Positions 52,088 to 61,112 are shown, counted from the stretch's first letter. The stretch: 64,000 nucleotides of DNA from Bernardetiaceae bacterium (GCA_025056255.1 JANWVT010000010.1:68662-132661), one strand, 5' to 3'. Numbers and translations: made by a program. Notes: generated by a model from the letters alone, not told the origin.

Positions 52088-52495
52088 TCATTTTACTAAC
52101 GCATCAATGTGTTGCCAAGTTCCTCCGTTAATCACATTTGTAAAACCATTTTGTTCTAAAATGGCTTTGGCTTGGCTGCTGCGATTGCCGCTACGACAAA
52201 ATACTACAATGTGCTTTTTGCCTTTGAAGGCTGCTATTTGCTTTTGTATCTGGTCTAAGGGAATATTGACTGCTCCCTTTGCAGAGCCCTGTGCAAATTC
52301 GGCGGGGGTGCGCACATCTACCAGAAATGCACCTTCTTGAAGAGCAGTAGCTAAAGCACTGTCATTGGACTGACCGAACAAATTCTTGAGCAAACTGAAC
52401 ATAGTGATAAATATTACAGTGATGAAAATTCCTACAATCAGCCTGCGAGATACACACAGCCCTTCGCAGTTAGACAAAACTGTAGTTTGCATCAT
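52088..52495 (-). CDS. rhodanese-like sulfurtransferase
   Basis: The frame begins at 52495 (135 residues) and could start at a later ATG at 52402 (about 104 residues). With the early start a hydrophobic segment (about 17-32) would anchor it in the membrane. The rhodanese domain has FLVDVRTPAEFAQGSAKGAV and the active-site loop VVFCRSGNRSSQA with Cys in the CRSGNRS motif. It moves sulfane sulfur from thiosulfate or persulfide to an acceptor. It is the second gene of the operon, 63 bases after the TSUP gene. Confidence 0.88.
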   Translation of the reverse strand: MMQTTVLSNCEGLCVSRRLIVGIFITVIFITMFSLLKNLFGQSNDSALATALQEGAFLVDVRTPAEFAQGSAKGAVNIPLDQIQKQIAAFKGKKHIVVFCRSGNRSSQAKAILEQNGFTNVINGGTWQHIDALVK

Positions 52496-52558
52496 TTTAA
52501 TACAAAATTAGAGGGATAGGGAAAGCCTTTCAGCTACTTTGGTTACACAGTGTCGATT

Positions 52559-53359
52559 TTAGGCAAATATGGTTTCCTTCAAGATAATATATATGCCCAT
52601 TACCAGTACAAACCAGCCAAAAGCCGGTTTGAGTTTTGCGCCATCGATGTGCTTGGAAAGTGCTGTACCTATGAAAATACCGCCAATAGCAAACACAGAA
52701 ATGAGTGCCAGAAATCCCCAGTTGATAAGTGTTTCACTGCTTTCACCAAAAAATCCGATGAGCGACTTGGCTGCAATGATGACCAACGAAGTGCCAACTG
52801 CCTCTTTCATGGGCAGTTTGCTGAGCACTACCAGCGCGGGGATAATCAGAAAGCCGCCCCCTGCCCCAACAAGCCCCGTCAATACGCCGACAACCAATCC
52901 TTCCAGTAAAATCATCGGATAGTTAAACTCTTGCTTGCTTACAGAGCCTGCCGCTGCCGGTTTGTTGTCTTTTTTAATCATGCTGTAGGCGGCAGCAATC
53001 ATTAGCACCGCAAAAAGCAGCATCAGCAAGATGCTTTTGGTAACGATAAATTCGCCAATGGAAAAAATTTCTTTAGGAATAGCAGGAACAATGTAGGCAC
53101 GGGTTAGGAATACTGCCACAATAGACGGAATACCAAACACAATTGCTGTGCGAATGTTGACCAGTCCTTTGCGGAAGTATTCGAAAGAACCAACTGCACT
53201 TGTAAGCCCTACAATGAATAATGAATAGGCAGTAGCTGTAACTGCATCCACAGCAAATAGGTACACCAAAACAGGTACGGTTAAGATGCTGCCACCACCG
53301 CCAATAAGACCTAATGATATGCCAATTAAAACAGAAGCCAAATAGCCGATATATTCCAT
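52559..53359 (-). CDS. TSUP family sulfite/sulfur-compound exporter (TauE/SafE)
   Basis: The 266-residue protein has eight hydrophobic segments in two inverted halves with the family signatures [18 protein letters not shown] near 19-36 and [22 protein letters not shown] near 148-169. TSUP proteins export sulfite, sulfoacetate or related anions. Context decides: rhodanese, thioredoxin and two YeeE halves follow, so it likely handles sulfite or thiosulfate. It is the first structural gene after the Crp/Fnr regulator, whose stop is 54 bases upstream of its start. Confidence 0.88.
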   Translation of the reverse strand: MEYIGYLASVLIGISLGLIGGGGSILTVPVLVYLFAVDAVTATAYSLFIVGLTSAVGSFEYFRKGLVNIRTAIVFGIPSIVAVFLTRAYIVPAIPKEIFSIGEFIVTKSILLMLLFAVLMIAAAYSMIKKDNKPAAAGSVSKQEFNYPMILLEGLVVGVLTGLVGAGGGFLIIPALVVLSKLPMKEAVGTSLVIIAAKSLIGFFGESSETLINWGFLALISVFAIGGIFIGTALSKHIDGAKLKPAFGWFVLVMGIYIILKETIFA

Positions 53360-53413
53360 TGCCGTTTTTTCCGCAAAGTTCGGCAGTGCGGGTGCGGCAA
53401 ATAGCTACTTTGG

Positions 53414-54037
53414 TTACAAAACTGTGATTTTGTTTCGCCCGAGTTGTACTATGCCGTTATCTTCCAGTTTTTTCAATAGGCGAGAAACTACTACGCGAGC
53501 AGTACCCAATTCGTTAGCTAACTGTTCGTGGGAAACATGTAACACTTTGTTGCCTGTAAGCGCCACTTTGCGGTTGAGCAACGAGAGCAAGCGTTCATCT
53601 ACCTTATGGAAAGCAATTTCATTGATAATTTGCAGCAGTTCTTCAAAACGTTTGTGATACAAGCGGAAAATATAGTCTAACCACTGTGGAAACTCTTTCA
53701 TCAGCGACATTACCTTGTCTAAGGGCAGAAAGAGGATTTCTGCATCTTCTTCTACCTCAGCACGCACCTTGCTTTTTTCGTTGTGGATGCCTCCTAAAAA
53801 AGACATGATACAGCTTTCACCCGCTTTGATATAGTACAACAAGATTTCGCGTCCATCTTCTTCGGTGCGAATTACGCGGATGCTGCCTTCTGCCACAATG
53901 GGAATGGCTTTGATGTAGGCATTCTCATTCAGAATTACATCGCCTGCCTTGTAGTGTTTGATTTTACTGTATTCATACAACTTGGCAGTTAGCGCAGGTG
54001 AGGATTTGAAAGCAGAAACACTGTCAGAATCTTGCAT
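53414..54037 (-). CDS. Crp/Fnr family transcriptional regulator
   Basis: The 207-residue protein has a cNMP-binding beta roll (about 18-120; GSIRVIRTEEDGREILLYYI, GESCIMSFLGG) and a C-terminal winged helix with HVSHEQLANELGTARVVVSR near 160-180. No Cys cluster for an Fe-S Fnr switch is visible, although one Cys sits at CIMSF. It is transcribed with the sulfur operon and is the natural candidate regulator of it. In Bacteroidota similar regulators stand before YeeE-rhodanese sets. The effector is unknown. Confidence 0.88.
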   Translation of the reverse strand: MQDSDSVSAFKSSPALTAKLYEYSKIKHYKAGDVILNENAYIKAIPIVAEGSIRVIRTEEDGREILLYYIKAGESCIMSFLGGIHNEKSKVRAEVEEDAEILFLPLDKVMSLMKEFPQWLDYIFRLYHKRFEELLQIINEIAFHKVDERLLSLLNRKVALTGNKVLHVSHEQLANELGTARVVVSRLLKKLEDNGIVQLGRNKITVL

Positions 54038-54119
54038 GGCGCTTGAATTTTATACTGCAAAATAATCCTAAAATCTGCAATCACAACCGTCTGTCGGTTT
54101 AACAAAATATATCCGTACA

Positions 54120-54127
54120 TAGTTTTG
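54120..54127 (+). promoter_or_regulatory. -7 box for the DUF3050 gene
   Basis: TAGTTTTG matches TAnnTTTG and lies 23 bases before the ATG at 54151. A weak TTTA at 54098 sits at the -33 distance. It is divergent from the Crp/Fnr gene. Confidence 0.35.
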
Positions 54128-54150
54128 TGGTAAAACTGTCTTGATTCTTT

Positions 54151-54933
54151 ATGAACTCGTATATTAGCCAGTTGCAGGCAAGTATCGCTCCTCTGAGTAA
54201 ACAAGTGGTCAATCACCCTGTCTATGCTGCCATCCGCGATGTAGAAAGCCTGCATGCCTTTATGCAATACCATGTTTTTGCTGTGTGGGATTTCATGTCG
54301 CTTTTGAAAGCGTTGCAAAATAATTTAACCTGTACACGTACGCCTTGGTTTCCCGAAGGCAACGCTAACACGCGCTTCCTGATTAATGAAATCGTAGTCG
54401 GCGAAGAGTCGGATGTGGACTTTTTCGGCAATCGCAAAAGCCATTTTGAGATGTATCTGGATGCCATGCAGCAATGTGGAGCAGATACTTCCGCCATTGA
54501 AATGTTTACTGCTACGCTGCAACAAACAGGCAATTTGGAAAAGGCTTTTGAAGTAGCCCGTGTGCCTGAGGCTACTCGCCAATTTGTGCGCTATACTTTC
54601 GAAATTATCAACAGCAATCAGCCACACGTACAGGCTGCCGTGTTTACCTTTGGGCGCGAAGACCTGATTCCACAAATGTTTCTTTCCATCATCAACGGAA
54701 TTTTTCAGGATACCCCCGAAAAAATCAGCCTGTTTAAATACTATTTAGAGCGTCACATTGAAGTGGACGGCGACCACCACAGCCTCTTGGCATTGGAAAT
54801 GACGGCACACCTTTGCGGCGATGATGCCAAGCGCTGGCAACAAGCCACCGAAGCCGCCCAAAAAGCCCTGCAAATGCGCATAGCCCTTTGGGACGGCGTG
54901 CTGGCAGAGATTGAGCAGGCAATAGAAGCGTGA
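54151..54933 (+). CDS. DUF3050 protein (heme-oxygenase-like fold expected)
   Basis: The 260-residue helical protein matches DUF3050: LHAFMQYHVFAVWDFMSLLK near 34-53, NEIVVGEESDVD near 88-99, FTFGREDLIPQMF and the closing ERHIEVDGDHHSLLALEM with clustered His and Asp/Glu. As I recall, DUF3050 is grouped with the heme-oxygenase-like folds, some of which bind two irons and oxidise small molecules; the His/Glu pattern is consistent with that but is not proof. It diverges from the Crp/Fnr gene, which may regulate it. Confidence 0.8.
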   Translation: MNSYISQLQASIAPLSKQVVNHPVYAAIRDVESLHAFMQYHVFAVWDFMSLLKALQNNLTCTRTPWFPEGNANTRFLINEIVVGEESDVDFFGNRKSHFEMYLDAMQQCGADTSAIEMFTATLQQTGNLEKAFEVARVPEATRQFVRYTFEIINSNQPHVQAAVFTFGREDLIPQMFLSIINGIFQDTPEKISLFKYYLERHIEVDGDHHSLLALEMTAHLCGDDAKRWQQATEAAQKALQMRIALWDGVLAEIEQAIEA

Positions 54934-55190
54934 GAGAGTGAATGCATGAGCGAATAAATTAATATGTTCTTTTTCACCACAGCGTTTGTAAAAGGTTCAA
55001 TCGAATTGTGGGAAGAAAACTTAGCGTACTTGGCATGGAGTTAGCCGACTTTCCGATAAAAATTTGAAAGGTTGTTTTAAGTTGCTCGGTTATTTATCGG
55101 TACTTTACCAAGCCACTGATTTTCAGCAATGAAAGTCAGTAGTCTGGCGTTCAATGGCTGCACAAGCTGTTTTTTTAAAATTGCCTTTAC

Positions 55191-55224
55191 TTTCGTGCAT
55201 TTATGGCTGCGCTGCTTACATTTG
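55191..55224 (+). promoter_or_regulatory. promoter candidate for the UbiA-like gene
   Basis: TACATTTG at 55217-55224 fits the -7 box; TTTC at 55191-55194 is a weak -33 at a 22-base spacing. The ATG is at 55245. The rest of the 311-base gap 54934-55244 shows nothing else. Confidence 0.35.
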
Positions 55225-55244
55225 AGTATCACTCAGCCTAAACC

Positions 55245-56147
55245 ATGAAACCTTACCTGCAACTGATGCGCCCGCCCAATTTGCCGACTGCCATGTCCGA
55301 TGTGGCAGCAGGGGCAGCTATTGCTGCCTTCTTTGTCAAAGAACAATTACCCGACTGGGCACTGCTGGAAACACTGCCGTTCAATCATTTGGCGCTGCTG
55401 CTGTTTGCTACGGTTTGCCTTTATGCAGGTGGCGTAGTGATGAACGACGTATTTGATGCTGATATAGATGCGGTAGAACGTCCCGAACGCCCGATTCCTT
55501 CGGGGCGCGTACCTTTGGAACACGCCCGGATAATGGGCTTAACGCTGCTGCTGGCAGGTGTACTGGCATCTTTTGCCGTAAATGCACTTTGTGGCGGCGT
55601 TGCGCTAGCAGTGGCACTGTTGGCGCTTGTCTATGACCGCTACGCCAAGCATCAGTCTTTCTGGGGACCTTTTACAATGGGGCTGTGCCGTGCAGGCAAT
55701 CTGCTGCTGGGCATGAGTTGGCTAGGGCAATGGCAACCTATCTACGTACTTATCATGACTACTCCACTTGCCTATATTGCTTCCATTACCTACATCAGCC
55801 GTTTTGAAGTACGCGGTGGGAATGCTCAAAAACTTGGTAGAACGTTTACATGGGAATTATGGGCAATTATTTCGCCGACTATTTTAGGCAACAGTGTTGC
55901 GCACAATTTATGGCAGCCGCTTCCATTTGTTCTTTTGCTCATGATGCTGATTACACCGCCACTTGCCAAAGCACAAAAAGAACCTACGCCTGAAAATATC
56001 AAGAAAGCAGTCAAAGCCCGCGTTATTGGGCTGATTGCGCTCAATGCCGCATGGGCTGCGGCTTTTGGCGGCTGGCAATGGGGGGTGGCAGCGCTAATGT
56101 TGATGCCTATTTCGCGCCTCTTGGCAAAAACTTTTGCCGTTACGTAA
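55245..56147 (+). CDS. UbiA-superfamily prenyltransferase, EboC-like
   Basis: The 300-residue protein has 8-9 hydrophobic helices and the UbiA aspartate motif NDVFDADIDAVERPERPIPSGR at 67-88 (NDxxDxxxD), with a second weaker acidic motif (VYDRYAK near 127-133). The start MKPYLQLMRPPNLPTAMSDV is characteristic of EboC proteins, encoded in the ebo clusters of algae, cyanobacteria and Bacteroidota that help place cytosolic metabolites in the envelope. No other ebo gene is adjacent, so the class rests on sequence feel. It may equally be a generic UbiA prenyltransferase. Confidence 0.75.
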   Translation: MKPYLQLMRPPNLPTAMSDVAAGAAIAAFFVKEQLPDWALLETLPFNHLALLLFATVCLYAGGVVMNDVFDADIDAVERPERPIPSGRVPLEHARIMGLTLLLAGVLASFAVNALCGGVALAVALLALVYDRYAKHQSFWGPFTMGLCRAGNLLLGMSWLGQWQPIYVLIMTTPLAYIASITYISRFEVRGGNAQKLGRTFTWELWAIISPTILGNSVAHNLWQPLPFVLLLMMLITPPLAKAQKEPTPENIKKAVKARVIGLIALNAAWAAAFGGWQWGVAALMLMPISRLLAKTFAVT

Positions 56148-56633
56148 TTGATGTTAAAGCTAAGACAACGCCAATCCTCTTAGGTTGCTGTGCTTTTTTA
56201 ACTTGCACTTGTATCAGTACATGCCCACATTAGCCATTTAGGCAAATAGGGCGTGATGTAATTTGCACAATCACCTGTTTATATCTGACACAAGTGATGT
56301 TACTGAGCATCGGAAATGTGCAGCAGCTTACGGGTCTTTATACTTGCAAAAAATGTTTGTAGCCAATATACTCAACGAGATGGCTTTTCTCTTCGTACTT
56401 CGCTTGCTTGGCGATTGTTAATTTTTTTAACAAATCAACCACCTAACAAGTTTGAGCTTTGTAACGTTGTATGGTGCTAAACTACTGGCATAAGAGGGAA
56501 TATTTTCTTTGAAAAGTGCGAAACCAGAGAGGTGCTTTTCCCGACAGTACTTATTTTTGAGAAGTGTAAGTGTTTGACTGTCAATTTTTTGATACATTGT
56601 TTCCGTTCAAATCAGCAACTGCTTTTGCAAGCT

Positions 56634-56672
56634 AAGTGCCGCCGTTGCTGGAAAACAGTAACGACGGCACTT
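56634..56672 (-). terminator. hairpin after yceI
   Basis: AAGTGCCGCCGTT and AACGACGGCACTT pair over 13 bases (one G-U type mismatch) around a 13-base loop, 35 bases after the minus-strand YceI stop. There is no T run, so it may act as a stability or weak terminator hairpin. The rest of the 559-base gap 56148-56706 shows no supported feature. Confidence 0.45.
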
Positions 56673-56706
56673 TGAAGCAATCAGATTGGCAATGCGGCTT
56701 ACAAAA

Positions 56707-57234
56707 TTACTGACGAGTTAACTGTACATTGGCAATTATTTTCACCTCTTCGCCTACTAGTACGCCACCCGTTTCCAGTGCTGCATTCCAAGTTAAGCCA
56801 AAATCTTTGCGATTGATTTTACCATTTAGTTCAAATGCTGCTTTGATATTTCCCCAAGGGTCTTTGTTAATGCCTAAAAATTCAGCATCTAATTTTACCT
56901 CTTGGCTAACTCCATGCATGGTAAGCGTACCCACTAGCTCATAATGGTTGCCTTGCGCTTTCTTCATGGAAGAAGAAGTAAAAGTTACTTCCGGATATTT
57001 TTCTGCATCAAAGAAATCGGCTGAGCGGAGGTGATTGTCGCGGTCTGCTTGCCCAGTATTGATAGATGCCGTAACTGCAGTAAAAGAAATTTGTGCATCA
57101 GTAAAGTCCTCGTCGCTGTTAGTGATAGCACTTCCTGAAAAAGAGCCAAAAGAACCTGTTACAGTAGAAATCATCAGGTGCTTTACTTTGAATTGAATTT
57201 CGCTGTGAGCAGCATCAATTACCCATGTTGCCAT
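56707..57234 (-). CDS. YceI family protein
   Basis: I start at the ATG 57234 (175 residues, MATWVIDAAHSEIQFKVKHL), where the family begins; 53 further codons are open upstream but AT-rich and cross the operator. It is the YceI lipocalin-like barrel: GKINRKDFGLTWN, FTSSSMKKAQGNHYELVGTL and TMHGVSQEVKLDAEFLG. YceI barrels bind isoprenoid chains. There is no signal peptide, so this is a cytoplasmic form, as is common in Bacteroidota. Regulation by a MarR-type repressor is suggested by the palindrome at 57291. Confidence 0.9.
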   Translation of the reverse strand: MATWVIDAAHSEIQFKVKHLMISTVTGSFGSFSGSAITNSDEDFTDAQISFTAVTASINTGQADRDNHLRSADFFDAEKYPEVTFTSSSMKKAQGNHYELVGTLTMHGVSQEVKLDAEFLGINKDPWGNIKAAFELNGKINRKDFGLTWNAALETGGVLVGEEVKIIANVQLTRQ

Positions 57235-57278
57235 AATTGAACTATTTAGACGTGAAATCATGTAAACCTGCACAAAAA

Positions 57279-57308
57279 TATACACAATATTTGTATATAC
57301 AATATTTG
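57279..57308. promoter_or_regulatory. operator candidate between yceI and the oxygenase gene
   Basis: Two 15-base direct repeats, TATACACAATATTTG and TATATACAATATTTG, lie end to end. Across their junction is the perfect 12-base palindrome TTGTATATACAA (57291-57302), the form of MarR-family operators. It stands before yceI on the minus strand and about 20 bases upstream of the -33 box of the oxygenase gene. Confidence 0.55.
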
Positions 57309-57328
57309 GTGAGCATTTTATTTTTTTA

Positions 57329-57358
57329 TTTGCATTTACCTGCTTATTGCTACCTTTG
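57329..57358 (+). promoter_or_regulatory. promoter of the oxygenase gene (TTTG-N18-TACCTTTG)
   Basis: TTTG at 57329-57332 and TACCTTTG at 57351-57358 are 18 bases apart, a good Bacteroidota promoter. The transcript would start near 57365, about 28 bases before the ATG at 57393. Confidence 0.6.
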
Positions 57359-57392
57359 GGGCTAATTTGGAAACTTAACAAGTTGAAAAACA

Positions 57393-58370
57393 ATGAGTGA
57401 GATTTTGTATGACGAGATTCCTTCGCTGGATTTGGCAGATTTTACAGGAGGAGACCCTGAGCGAAAAGCGCGCTTCGTAAAAAATTTAGGCGACGCTTGG
57501 ACTAATATTGGCTTTGTTGCTGTTAAAAATCACGGATTGAGCGATGAGCTTACTGAGAAACTATACGAAGCTGTAAAAAAATTTTTCTTTTTGCCAGACG
57601 AGGTAAAGAAAAAATATGAAATTCCCGGCATTGCAGGGCAACGCGGCTACATCAGCAAAGGCAAAGAGCAGGCAAAAGGACACAGCGTACCAGACTTGAA
57701 AGAGTTCTACCACGTAGGGCAAGAAGTAACAGACCCTAACGACCCTGTAAAAGCTGAATATCCGGAGAATGTTTTTCCCGATACGGAGGTACCTGAATTC
57801 AGACCCTTGGCGTTGGAAGCCTATCGGACCTTGGAAAAAGCAGGCATAGAGTTATTGCGTGCTGCTGCACTCTATTTAGGGTTAGATGAACATTATTTTG
57901 ACGATAAAGTTAAATTTGGCAACAGTATTTTGCGAGCCATTCACTATTTCCCTATTGAAAATCCCGATGCACTCCCCCCTGATGCAGTGCGTGCAGCGGC
58001 ACACGGCGACATCAACCTTATCACACTGCTCATGGGAGCCAGTGCAGAGGGTTTGCAAGTGCTTCGCCGCGATGGCAAATGGATTCCTATTACGGCATTG
58101 CCTGAGCAAATTGTCGTAAATGTGGGCGATATGTTAGAGCGCCACACCAATAACCGGCTTAAATCAACTATTCACCGGGTAGTGAATCCACCACGTGAAA
58201 AAATGGGTACATCGCGCTTTTCCATTCCGTTCTTTATGCACCCTCGTTCTGAAATGAGCTTGGCATGCTTGCCCAATTGCATTGACGAGGCAAATCCCAA
58301 AGCCTACCCTGATATTACCGCTGGTGAATTCTTAAATGAGCGCCTGCGCGAAATTGGTTTGAAAAAATAA
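57393..58370 (+). CDS. isopenicillin-N-synthase-family Fe(II) oxygenase
   Basis: The 325-residue protein has the N-terminal DIOX_N segment (FVKNLGDAWTNIGFVAVKNH) and the double-stranded beta helix with the Fe(II) triad His 204, Asp 206 (HGD) and His 261 (HRVVN), plus RxS (Arg 275, Ser 277) for the acid group of 2-oxoglutarate or substrate. The family covers isopenicillin N synthase, ACC oxidase and many 2-oxoglutarate dioxygenases; the substrate here is unknown. It diverges from yceI and may share its operator. Confidence 0.88.
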   Translation: MSEILYDEIPSLDLADFTGGDPERKARFVKNLGDAWTNIGFVAVKNHGLSDELTEKLYEAVKKFFFLPDEVKKKYEIPGIAGQRGYISKGKEQAKGHSVPDLKEFYHVGQEVTDPNDPVKAEYPENVFPDTEVPEFRPLALEAYRTLEKAGIELLRAAALYLGLDEHYFDDKVKFGNSILRAIHYFPIENPDALPPDAVRAAAHGDINLITLLMGASAEGLQVLRRDGKWIPITALPEQIVVNVGDMLERHTNNRLKSTIHRVVNPPREKMGTSRFSIPFFMHPRSEMSLACLPNCIDEANPKAYPDITAGEFLNERLREIGLKK

Positions 58371-58488
58371 GTGCTAACTTATTTTTACCGTTGTGTTGCC
58401 ATAGCCACCCAGTACAGCCATAACATGTGCCGGGTGGATGGTAACTCTGCCAAAAACTTCAACTTTTCATCAGATTAAACACAGGTTT

Positions 58489-59199
58489 TCAGGCTCTGAT
58501 TTCCAAATCGGCTAAATGGTCTAATGCCTCAATGTACTGCAAGCGATTGAAAACCAATGCACGAATTTTTCGTAGAGGACGCTCTACACCCATGTGTTCT
58601 AGTACAAAATCGTACCAGATAACATATTCAGGGTGGGGCTCTATTTTAACCCGAATTTGAGCGGTTGCTACTCCCTCGCTATTGCGATGCACAAAAATAG
58701 CTGAGCGTTTGAACCGATTTTGATAGGGTGCAACAGGTTCACCAAGCAAATGGTTAGAAGGAGGCATCACTAATTCGATAGGTAAAGGCTCAAAACGATA
58801 ATACTTTAATAACTTTTCGTGTTTAACTAACTGGGCTAGCAAGTTTTGGTTATTCACCCAAATTTGAGCCGTTACCACATCGCTCTGTGTGGCTGGGGCG
58901 CCTGAAAATCTGATGGTATGTTTTTTGTCTTTGATAAGCCTGTGAAATCGCTTTTCGGCGTAGGAGCGAGGCTTCGTTCCCAATAGGCTGTTCTGGATGC
59001 GAATGCTTTCTAATTCTTTTTCCAAAGGATTAGAGCTATCGGGTAGGCAGACCAATATCAGATGTGCAATTCCCGGCAACAGCAGCCCCAACGCAAACCA
59101 AAGCCAGAACGAGCGTCCGCGCGTATAGGCGAAGTATCCACAAGTGAGTGGAATACTGAGCAAGAATAAAACGCCCATGAAGGCTAAATCCAACAACAT
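58489..59199 (-). CDS. membrane protein of unknown function
   Basis: The 236-residue protein has two hydrophobic segments at about 5-25 and 32-52 (ALGLLLPGIAHLILVCLP), then a soluble region with many basic and aromatic residues (KKHTIRFSGAPATQ, HKLLKYYRFEPLPIEL-like blocks, RVKIEPHPEYVIWYDFVLEH). I recognise no domain. The start codon is 6 bases away from the start of the divergent gene at 59206, so its promoter must lie inside that gene. It ends 118 bases after the oxygenase gene, convergent with it. Confidence 0.65.
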   Translation of the reverse strand: MLLDLAFMGVLFLLSIPLTCGYFAYTRGRSFWLWFALGLLLPGIAHLILVCLPDSSNPLEKELESIRIQNSLLGTKPRSYAEKRFHRLIKDKKHTIRFSGAPATQSDVVTAQIWVNNQNLLAQLVKHEKLLKYYRFEPLPIELVMPPSNHLLGEPVAPYQNRFKRSAIFVHRNSEGVATAQIRVKIEPHPEYVIWYDFVLEHMGVERPLRKIRALVFNRLQYIEALDHLADLEIRA

Positions 59200-59205
59200 G
59201 TAGCA

Positions 59206-61011
59206 ATGAAACTGAGGGAGTGTTTTAATAAAAGCAATTTACATTTTTTTTGTTTGATTTTTGGCGGAATAATTCTGCTTCAAGCCGGATTATACGCACA
59301 AAGAGCCGGCAACTATGCCTTTTCAACGCTAACGAGTGCTTCGCTGTTACCTATGGATGAGGCTACTACTACGCTCGTCCATGGACCTAACGCGCATTTG
59401 CGCTCCAGCCCTGTTTTCCCGATTGGCTTCGAGTTTTGGTTTATGGGAGTGCGATATACAGAGTTTTCGGTTAATAGTAGTGGTGTGGTTAGACTGGGCA
59501 GCCAGCCTATTGTCAATACAGGAAATTCCTTTGCCATTCCTGACAATGCGCGCTTGGTTCCTTTTGTGGCTACGGACTTCGACCCTCAAACACAGGCTCA
59601 GGTAGGTTCGTTGCGCACATCGGCTACGGGCAGAGTACACTTCCGACGCGGTGGAACAGCGCCTAACCGTTTTTTGGTTGTGGAAAGCCGTAATATGGCA
59701 GTTAATTATACAAGCAATACGGCAGATGCTACTTTTCAAGTTGTGATATATGAAACTACACCGGGTAGTACTGTTGGCGGACGGATAGAGTTTCGCTATG
59801 GACAGGTACGCACTACTGTAGAACTTAATAGCCTCAATATTGGTATTGGCAGCGGCAACCAACCAACGCAGTTTATAGCGGTCAGTCTCAACCCAATTGC
59901 TGCTCGAGAAGGCGCTAATATTGGCAACCTCATTCGCCCGGGCATTGTAGAGGCGTTGCATAGCCATGTTGAGGGACAGCGTCGCCAATTTACCTTCGAC
60001 CCACCCCAGCCCAATGGGCAAGTAACCGACCTAATAGTGAATTGCTTAGGTAGCGATGCAGTACATCTACAATGGAAAAATTTGGCAAGCAATGCCGTTG
60101 GAACGGTGCTGTATCGTTCCACAGACGGCAGCAACTATGAATTTCTTGCTCAGGTAAATGGTGCCACTGATTTTACTGACCGCAACATCCGGCAAGGACA
60201 AACTTACTATTACCGAGCTTATGCTGTTACCGAGGGTAAACTTGCAGCTTTGCATCCTACAGGGCAGGCGAGGTTTTCGCCGCAAAGTCCGCCGCCGTTG
60301 CGGCTGCCTGCCGCTATAACAGTGTGTAGTGGGCAAGCTGTTACCTTAGATGCTGGTGCGGGCTATCCGGTTTATGAGTGGTCAGACGGACAAACTGGAC
60401 AAATACGCACACTTCGCCCTGCCGAGTCGCAAGTGCTACGTGTTGTTGCCAAGGGCTGTGGGGAGGCACAGGCGCAGGTACAGATTAACGTGGCACCAAT
60501 TCCAGTTTTCCAAATCAGTGGCGATTCTACCATCTGTGCAGGAGAAGTTTCAGCATTATTAGAAGCCCCGCGCGGTTTGGGAATTTACCGCTGGCAAAAC
60601 CAACGGGGACAACCCATAGGCTCCTCGCCTACCCTACTGGTGAGGGAGTTGGGGACTTATTTCCTTACTGTTACCAATGCAACTGGTTGTAGCTATCGCG
60701 ACAGCATTGTTGTTACTAATTGTTGCGAGGCACAAATCGAAGTCCCAACTGCCTTTACGCCTCACAGCACACCAGCTAATAACTTGTTCCGAATTCGCCA
60801 TGAAAACGTGCAAAATATAGACATTCAAATATACAATCGCTGGGGTAATCTGGTATATCGCAGCAACGACCCTGAGCAAGGGTGGGATGGTCTTTTTGAA
60901 GGCAAACCTGCCCAAGCTGGTATTTACCAAGTCATCATTCAATACACAGGTTGCCGCAACGGATTCCCTTTTACAGGCAAGATAGCCGAAGTTTTGCATT
61001 TGTTAGAATAA
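59206..61011 (+). CDS. secreted protein with gliding-motility-associated C-terminal domain
   Basis: The 601-residue protein has a signal peptide (1-31, cut near LYAQ), a beta-rich N-terminal domain (40-260) and a fibronectin type III-like domain (about 268-350, VTDLIVNCLGSDAVHLQWKN). An Ig-like, Cys-containing region follows (370-500), and a C-terminal domain with VPTAFTPHSTPANNLFRIRH, IQIYNRWGNLVYRS and GWDGLFEGKPAQAGIYQVII. That last block is the CHU_C / gliding-motility CTD that targets proteins to the type IX secretion system. The cargo is probably a surface protein. Its start lies 6 bases from a divergent gene. Confidence 0.88.
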   Translation: MKLRECFNKSNLHFFCLIFGGIILLQAGLYAQRAGNYAFSTLTSASLLPMDEATTTLVHGPNAHLRSSPVFPIGFEFWFMGVRYTEFSVNSSGVVRLGSQPIVNTGNSFAIPDNARLVPFVATDFDPQTQAQVGSLRTSATGRVHFRRGGTAPNRFLVVESRNMAVNYTSNTADATFQVVIYETTPGSTVGGRIEFRYGQVRTTVELNSLNIGIGSGNQPTQFIAVSLNPIAAREGANIGNLIRPGIVEALHSHVEGQRRQFTFDPPQPNGQVTDLIVNCLGSDAVHLQWKNLASNAVGTVLYRSTDGSNYEFLAQVNGATDFTDRNIRQGQTYYYRAYAVTEGKLAALHPTGQARFSPQSPPPLRLPAAITVCSGQAVTLDAGAGYPVYEWSDGQTGQIRTLRPAESQVLRVVAKGCGEAQAQVQINVAPIPVFQISGDSTICAGEVSALLEAPRGLGIYRWQNQRGQPIGSSPTLLVRELGTYFLTVTNATGCSYRDSIVVTNCCEAQIEVPTAFTPHSTPANNLFRIRHENVQNIDIQIYNRWGNLVYRSNDPEQGWDGLFEGKPAQAGIYQVIIQYTGCRNGFPFTGKIAEVLHLLE

Positions 61012-61112
61012 GTCTTGAAACAAACAGCCTAATAGTTTGTTATTCAACTAGCTAAACTAGTGGAAAAACTTCATGCACTGCGGAATGGTTGAAATTGCAC
61101 AACGGCGCATCC

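Noticed and set aside
54953-55244. tRNA or small RNA in the gap before the UbiA-like gene
   Set aside because: No cloverleaf, T-loop consensus or terminator is visible. The same search of the other long gaps was also negative.
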